From Actinomadura rayongensis (GTDB lineage: Bacteria; Actinomycetota; Actinomycetes; Streptosporangiales; Streptosporangiaceae): a DNA stretch of 64,000 nucleotides. The notes beneath the pieces are model-generated. The model ran no database searches, had not been told where the DNA came from, and saw nothing but the letters and a program-made list of their open reading frames with translations. Each line of letters begins with the position of its first letter. Position 1 is the stretch's first letter. This document shows positions 59,548 through 64,000 of the stretch, piece after piece. Location of the stretch: the NCBI RefSeq assembly GCF_009831215.1, contig NZ_WUTW01000002.1, positions 558,001 to 622,000 on the forward strand. The letters are read 5' to 3'. The position numbers were made by a program, and so were the translations under genes.

Positions 59548-60987
59548 TCATCCGGTCGTCGTTCCGCTCACCGGCAGCAACGCCTTCTGCGGGTCGAGGA
59601 CGGGCCCCTGCGGCACCATGTTGAGCAGATTCGCGGGGACGGGCACCGAGTCGTTCTGGTCCGCCGAGATCGAGTAACCGAGCGCCTTCGCGGTGTCCGG
59701 CGACTTCAGCGGATAACGGCGTCCGTCGTCGGAGACGAACGAGTAGCTGTTGATCGCCGACACCGATCCGCCCGCGGGCAGGACGCCCGCGAGAACGGCG
59801 CTGCCCGGCGGCAGGACGACGTTGTCGACCCCCGTCCCGGTGGTCGAGCGGCCGGTCGGCGCGGGCAGGTCGGTGGCGCCGCCGATCGTCAGCTTCGCGC
59901 GGTCACCGCCCTTGGACGCGTCCGGGTACACGACGCACAGCGAGTCGGTCGCGTTGAACGTCGCGGCCTTGATCGCGTCCTGCGGCAGCCGGCCGTCGAT
60001 GAGCTTCTGCGCCGAGCGGTTGCTCGTCACGAGCGCGGCCTCCAGCGGCATGTCGTGCTTCATCCGGTACGCCGCCGACGACTGGATCAGCGCGGCCTGC
60101 ACCCGGGAGATCGGCGCGACGCCGTCCGCGAGCAGGACGTACGGCTGCGCGCCGCCGCCCGCGCCGCTCGACACGGCGTACACCTGCCCGATCGTGCCGC
60201 GCAGGCCGCCGCCGAGGTTGGCCGGACGCCCGAAGCCCGGGATCGCGGGCGCCGCGAAGTCCGGCCCGGCGGGCAGCGCGTTGACGAACGCGCTCGACAC
60301 CGGCGTCGCCGCCGACGCCTGCAGCACCGTCATCCCGGCGGGCGACATCTTCATCCGCTGGTTGTTCCAGATCAGCCAGTTCCCGGTGGCCCCGGCGCTG
60401 ACGACGACGCCGGTAGACGCGTCGAGCGTCCGTCCGCCGACGTTCCGCCCGCCGACCAGCGACACGACCGGCTTGGTCACGCCGCCCTGGTCCACCTGCC
60501 GGACGCACACCGACCACGGCCCGCCGACCAAGCGCTTCTTGTCCGGGACGGTGTCCGGCGCGCCCGGAATGCCGATCATCGGGCCGCGCGGGAACTTCGA
60601 CAGCGTCTTCGCCGACACCGACTTCTGGTTCACGTCGCCCGAGCTTCCGGCGACGGCGAGCCGCGCGGACGCGTAGTTCGCGACGGGGCAGAGCGCCTTG
60701 CCGTCCTTGGTCCCGGCGGACTTGCACCACACGTAGCGGCTGCCGGTCTCCTTCTCGATGAGCAGGACGCCGCCGTCGGTGATCCCCTTCGTCCCGCCGC
60801 CGAGCAGCAGCCCGGCGATGCCGAACCCGGCCGCGACGAGCACGCCGACCATCACCCCGGCGAACGTGCCGACGTTGAGGCGCCGCAGCGGCTGCTCGGG
60901 GTTGTCGGGCTCGCCGAAGATCAGCGCCTGGGACGCGCGGTGCGTCATCAGCCGGTGCGCCTGGAGCAGATCCCGTTTCGTCTGCAT
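59548..60987 (-). CDS. eccB: type VII secretion membrane protein EccB
   Basis: This is a 479-aa protein from ATG 60987. A cytoplasmic N-terminus (MQTKRDLLQAHRLMTHRASQ) with Arg/His motif is followed by one membrane helix (40-63) and a large outer domain built of the EccB repeats around a core (YVWCKSAGTKDGKALCP with a Cys, LIQSSAAYRMKHDMPLEAAL). The outer Cys pair probably forms the disulphide known in mycobacterial EccB. EccB is one of the five membrane-complex components of ESX. The gene is 16 bases after eccD on the same strand and is followed by WXG100 substrates. Confidence 0.96.
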   Translation of the reverse strand: MQTKRDLLQAHRLMTHRASQALIFGEPDNPEQPLRRLNVGTFAGVMVGVLVAAGFGIAGLLLGGGTKGITDGGVLLIEKETGSRYVWCKSAGTKDGKALCPVANYASARLAVAGSSGDVNQKSVSAKTLSKFPRGPMIGIPGAPDTVPDKKRLVGGPWSVCVRQVDQGGVTKPVVSLVGGRNVGGRTLDASTGVVVSAGATGNWLIWNNQRMKMSPAGMTVLQASAATPVSSAFVNALPAGPDFAAPAIPGFGRPANLGGGLRGTIGQVYAVSSGAGGGAQPYVLLADGVAPISRVQAALIQSSAAYRMKHDMPLEAALVTSNRSAQKLIDGRLPQDAIKAATFNATDSLCVVYPDASKGGDRAKLTIGGATDLPAPTGRSTTGTGVDNVVLPPGSAVLAGVLPAGGSVSAINSYSFVSDDGRRYPLKSPDTAKALGYSISADQNDSVPVPANLLNMVPQGPVLDPQKALLPVSGTTTG

Positions 60988-61003
60988 GAGTGCCTCCCCG
61001 GCC

Positions 61004-62422
61004 TCAGCCGACGACCGTGCGGACGTAGTCGAGGACGCCCGCGACGCCGAGCGCGAGCGGCACCGACGCCACGACCAGCGTGATCTCGACGATCTGGCCA
61101 GCGCGGCCCCAGAACGGGCTCGGCCGGTTGTTCGGCAGCCACATCCCGACGCCGACGACGATCCCGGACAGGACGAGGATCGGCAGCAGCGCCGTCGCGA
61201 GGACGACCGCCGCGTCGTCGGTGCGGAACGGTCCGCTGACGGCGAGCAGCGCGAGGCCGAACGCGCCGGGGATGAGGAGCCAGAGCTTCTGGGCGCGTCC
61301 GGTGAAGAACCGTCCGCCGCGCAGCAGCAGGACGAACGCGAGCACGGCGGCGGTGACCGGCGCGGCCCAGCCGGAGTGGAACGCGATCGGCAGGAACGCG
61401 CCGATCGCGACGAGCCCGGTCGCGGCGACGCCGCCGGTGACGAACCGGTCCGCGCGGACGGTGTCCTTCAGCACCTGCCGGCCGTCCACCATCAGCGTGT
61501 CGCGGCGCAGGTCGTCGGCGCTGTTCGGGACGGGCGGGAGCGTCACGCGGGCCATCCGCATCGCGGCGCCCGACAGCAGCGGGGTCAGCGCGAGCGCGAT
61601 GACGACGGTGATCGCCGCGACGCCCGCCGCGTCGGTGTCGAAGCCGAGCGGGATGAGGCTGTCGAGGGTGCCGAGCAGCGCGGCGACCGCGACGCCGTAG
61701 AAGACGGGGAGCGCGTCGGCGATGGCGAACCCGGCGATCGTCGCGACGAGGACGACCGCGCCGAAGCCCGCGATGTAGTTCACCGCCTCGAACCCGTGGA
61801 ACAGGTTCAGCAGGTTGGCGGGCGAATCGTCGTCGGCGGGGGCGTAGAGGCCGGCGATGAACGCGTACGGCAGCGCCGCGTAGCCGAGCCAGATCCCGGC
61901 GCCCGCGTCGCCGAGCGCGCGCGACAGGGCGACCGCGCCGCCGAGCAGCAGCAGCGCGACGACCGCCGCCGCGGCGGCCGTCTTCCAGGACGGCTGCGTG
62001 AGGCCGAGGACGAGCACGCCCGCGATCAGCCCGCCGACGCCCCAGCCGAGCGCGAACCGCCGCGCGGTCTCCTGCCGCCACCGGTCGGGACGGTCGTTGA
62101 CGGCCGTCGCGACGACGTCGGGGACGTCATCGAACGCCAGGTCGGGGAGCTGCGCCATGCGCGGCCTGAGGTAGAGCAGGTCGCCGTCGCGGATCCCGGC
62201 GCGCGCCGGGGTGGACGACGGGTCGAACGGCGCCTCGTCCAGCTTCTGGATGACCCAGCCGCCGTGGGTGAGCCCCGCGTCGGCGAGGTTCTGCCCGGCG
62301 TAGTGCAGCATCGTGGGGTACAGCTCGGCGAACGTCGCGTCGGCGGGCAGCGCGATGTCGACCCGGCGTTTCGGTCCGACGAGCGTGATCCGGCAGAGGT
62401 CGGCTCCAGGGGGCGCGCTCAC
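61004..62422 (-). CDS. eccD: type VII secretion membrane protein EccD
   Basis: This is a 472-aa protein from GTG 62422, with GAGGAAG upstream; the longer frame further upstream is not coding. An N-terminal ubiquitin-like domain (about 1-95, CRITLVGPKRRVDIALPADA, then LYPTMLHYAGQNLADAGLTH) precedes eleven or so hydrophobic helices (for example FALGWGVGGLIAGVLVLGLT, PVTAAVLAFVLLL). This is the EccD signature. EccD dimers form the membrane vestibule of the ESX core. The gene is followed by eccB after 16 bases, and both lie downstream of the YbaB gene on the minus strand. Confidence 0.95.
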   Translation of the reverse strand: MSAPPGADLCRITLVGPKRRVDIALPADATFAELYPTMLHYAGQNLADAGLTHGGWVIQKLDEAPFDPSSTPARAGIRDGDLLYLRPRMAQLPDLAFDDVPDVVATAVNDRPDRWRQETARRFALGWGVGGLIAGVLVLGLTQPSWKTAAAAAVVALLLLGGAVALSRALGDAGAGIWLGYAALPYAFIAGLYAPADDDSPANLLNLFHGFEAVNYIAGFGAVVLVATIAGFAIADALPVFYGVAVAALLGTLDSLIPLGFDTDAAGVAAITVVIALALTPLLSGAAMRMARVTLPPVPNSADDLRRDTLMVDGRQVLKDTVRADRFVTGGVAATGLVAIGAFLPIAFHSGWAAPVTAAVLAFVLLLRGGRFFTGRAQKLWLLIPGAFGLALLAVSGPFRTDDAAVVLATALLPILVLSGIVVGVGMWLPNNRPSPFWGRAGQIVEITLVVASVPLALGVAGVLDYVRTVVG

Positions 62423-62735
62423 GACTTCCTCGCAAGTTGTGTGGTACGGGAGCGGATGCAGAGGTGCATGGTGCCACGTTTCGCGACACCGTCCACCGTT
62501 TCGGGACGGGGATCCCAGAGGCAGACTAGCGACCCCGACCGTCGGCAAACAGGACTGTCACCGAGCCGACAGCCTGCCGTGCCCCGGCCCGGGGAATCGG
62601 CGGACGGACCCTAGCACCGGCTTCCGACATCGCCGCTTTCGATACGACATCGTGACCGAAACCACGGCCGCCCGGCCCAACACGGCACAAGCGGCACCAC
62701 ACGCTCCATCGCGTCCCACCGCCCGCTCGTTTCAC

Positions 62736-62759
62736 CACCGGCCCCTTCCGGGGGCGGTG
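62736..62759 (-). terminator. hairpin after the YbaB-family gene
   Basis: CACCGGCCCC (62736-62745) pairs with GGGGGCGGTG (62750-62759) with one mismatch across a TTCC loop. It lies five bases past the stop of the YbaB gene on the minus strand and probably separates it from eccD. The 342-base gap to the eccD start shows no gene and likely holds the eccD promoter. Confidence 0.6.
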
Positions 62760-62764
62760 CGGGG

Positions 62765-63184
62765 TCAGCGCTGGTTGAACTTGGCCACCGCGTCGTTGAG
62801 CGCCTGGGTGATCTGCTGCATCTGACGCAGGCTCTCGTTCTGGATCTCTTCGACGCGGGCGTCCAGGGCCTCGGTGTCGACGACGTCGGCGGCGGCGGTC
62901 GCGGCCTGCGCGCGCAGGTCGTCCAGCGCGGCGTTGGCGGCGGCGACGAACGCCTCGCCCAGTTCGTGGGAGGCCATGCGGAGCGCGCGGGGGTCCAGCG
63001 TGACCTGCTTCAGGCGTCCGCCCGTTCCGGCGGTGACCTTCACGCGGCCGTCGGCGGCCTCGCCCACGCCCTCGACCTCGGGCGCGTCGGGCGGCGGCGC
63101 GGCCTTGCCGCCGCGCAGGGACTCCAGGGTCTTGCGCGTCTCGGTGAGAATCCGGTCCAGCTCGTTACCGGACATCTCGGACAC
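62765..63184 (-). CDS. YbaB/EbfC-family DNA-binding-like protein (EspL-like)
   Basis: This is a 139-aa protein. I prefer GTG 63184 since GAGGGGGCGCGTT precedes it; ATG 63175 lies three codons in, and further in-frame ATGs occur upstream at about 63190-63199. A helix-sheet-helix plan matches YbaB/EbfC: LDRILTETRKTLESLRGG, GRVKVTAGTGGRLKQVTLDP and the long C-terminal helix NESLRQMQQITQALNDAVAK. Members in ESX-1 loci (EspL) act as T7SS chaperone-like or stabilising proteins, while others bind DNA. It is divergent from eccC. Confidence 0.85.
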   Translation of the reverse strand: MSEMSGNELDRILTETRKTLESLRGGKAAPPPDAPEVEGVGEAADGRVKVTAGTGGRLKQVTLDPRALRMASHELGEAFVAAANAALDDLRAQAATAAADVVDTEALDARVEEIQNESLRQMQQITQALNDAVAKFNQR

Positions 63185-63672
63185 AACGCGCCCCCTCATG
63201 ATCATTATCGCGTTCCGCGAAGGAGCATAACGGATGAAGGGTGGCCAAACATCCGAGCACCTGTAACGGCCGCACCGGAAAACAGTGCGCAGCACGCCCT
63301 TCGGCAGGAGCGGTCGTCTGGGGGGATCGGGTGTTGTTCCGGCTGTGCGTCCGCGCAGATCATTCGCACGTGTGACTGCGTGTGCGGCGCCGTGACACGG
63401 GTGGCGTTGTGCGGGTCGCGGGCGCGGTGGTGCGGCGGGTGGACGGTGCGGTGGGAGAGAACGGCGGTGGTTCTCCGTGCGGCGCGTGCATTTTCTGCGT
63501 GCGCGGTCGCCCGAATCGGACAACCCGGCGGGACGGGCCGGTAAGGTCTCCTGTCCGAATCGGATGGATCCCCGTAGCATCTGTGACGGTTCGCGACGGC
63601 CGCCGCGCCCGGCGAGCCAAGGGATACGCCAAGAGGCAGCTTCTGCCTGTCCCCTCGTAGGAGGAAGCTAGC
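63185..63672. promoter_or_regulatory. divergent regulatory region between YbaB gene and eccC
   Basis: These 488 bases hold no coding frame. A near-palindromic decamer CCGAATCGGA occurs twice, at 63511-63520 and 63555-63564, 44 bases apart. The second copy is about 110 bases upstream of the eccC start. This spacing suits a pair of operator half-sites for the secretion locus. GGAGGAAGCTAGC at 63660-63672 is the eccC ribosome site. Confidence 0.45.
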
Positions 63673-64000
63673 GTGAGCACGGTCATCGTCCGGCGCGGCG
63701 AGCGGCGCAAGCCGCCCGCGATGCCGCGCGGCGAGATTCTGCTGGAGTCCCCGCCCGAGCTGCCGGAACTGATCCCGCAGGGATTCCAGGCGGTGCTGAC
63801 GTACCTGCCGATGCTCGCGGGGTCCGGCGCGATGGTGTTCATGATGGCCGGACGCGGCGGCGGCACCATGCAGTACGTCGCCGGCGGAATGTTCGCGGTG
63901 TCGATGTTCGGCATGATGCTCGGCCAGGTCGGCAAGAACAGCGGCGAGCGCAAGGTCAAGCTGAACAACGAGCGCCGCGACTACCTGCGCTACCTCGGGC
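63673..64000 (+). CDS. eccC: type VII secretion ATPase EccC, N-terminal part (3' truncated by window)
   Basis: The frame is open from GTG 63673 to the window end (109 residues seen). It starts [20 protein letters not shown], then [16 protein letters not shown], and has two hydrophobic helices ([19 protein letters not shown] and [17 protein letters not shown]). This is the N-terminal cytoplasmic stretch and membrane pair of EccC/EccCa, the FtsK/SpoIIIE-type motor that drives ESX export. The three ATPase domains would lie beyond the window. The strong ribosome site AGGAGGAAG is seven bases upstream. Confidence 0.9.
   Translation, partial: MSTVIVRRGERRKPPAMPRGEILLESPPELPELIPQGFQAVLTYLPMLAGSGAMVFMMAGRGGGTMQYVAGGMFAVSMFGMMLGQVGKNSGERKVKLNNERRDYLRYLG

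Overview
The window is chromosomal DNA of a high-GC, Gram-positive actinomycete. The evidence is very GC-rich coding sequence with many GTG starts, an Lsr2 nucleoid protein, ClpC, an F420-dependent oxidoreductase, the panC-panD-nadB-nadC-coaX-lysS gene order and an ESX-type (type VII) secretion locus. The family Thermomonosporaceae (for example Actinomadura) is a plausible home, but that is inference from gene content. I see no tRNA, rRNA, CRISPR array, insertion sequence or replication origin.

Layout. (1) 1-8.9 kb: surface-glycan genes. A truncated GT4 glycosyltransferase heads a tightly overlapping (+) operon with an unknown basic protein, a Cys-rich zinc-ribbon-like protein, a second GT4 and a GT-B-like protein. 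Then come a convergent F420 oxidoreductase, a small conserved protein, a PAP2 phosphatase/diacylglycerol-kinase fusion, and a divergent Wzm/Wzt-type polysaccharide exporter followed by a PEBP-family protein. (2) 8.9-26.5 kb: a conserved actinobacterial housekeeping block read on the minus strand: DUF2520 protein, panC, panD, nadB, nadC, coaX, lysS and, further on, lsr2 and clpC. It makes beta-alanine, pantothenate, NAD and CoA precursors and charges Lys-tRNA. Two RDD proteins, an ArgA-like GNAT, an NlpC/P60 wall hydrolase, a small HTH protein, a LacI regulator and a cytochrome P450 lie inside it. Two near-identical ClgR-like sites lie upstream of clpC.

(3) 26.7-38.6 kb: accessory DNA with a polymorphic toxin locus. 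A secreted 1369-aa LamG/DNRLRE-type protein is followed by a 2222-aa secreted RHS protein with a HINT autoprotease and an 86-aa C-terminal toxin candidate. A low-GC putative immunity gene abuts it directly (TGA-ATG). (4) 39.1-46.2 kb: surface and envelope proteins: a membrane-anchored Asp-box beta-propeller, an anchored beta-helix protein and a 963-aa methyltransferase/coiled-coil/CgeB-like GT/GT2 fusion.

(5) 46.4-64 kb: a type VII secretion locus. It holds eccC (cut by the window end), a YbaB/EbfC protein, eccD, eccB, three WXG100 proteins, a helical partner, a PPE-like protein with Gly-rich repeats, mycosin (mycP), a lipoprotein, an EspI-like ParA/MinD ATPase with Pro/Ala repeats, two DUF6177-like fragments, two paralogous single-TM secreted-domain proteins and a WXG-like/CpnT-like pair. 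A LysR regulator and a DUF6817 protein sit within it. No eccE is present inside the window.

The most interesting unit is the LamG-RHS-HINT-toxin-immunity locus, whose last 1.5 kb is visibly poorer in GC than its surroundings. Next are the four-part methyltransferase/glycosyltransferase fusion and the non-core T7SS genes.
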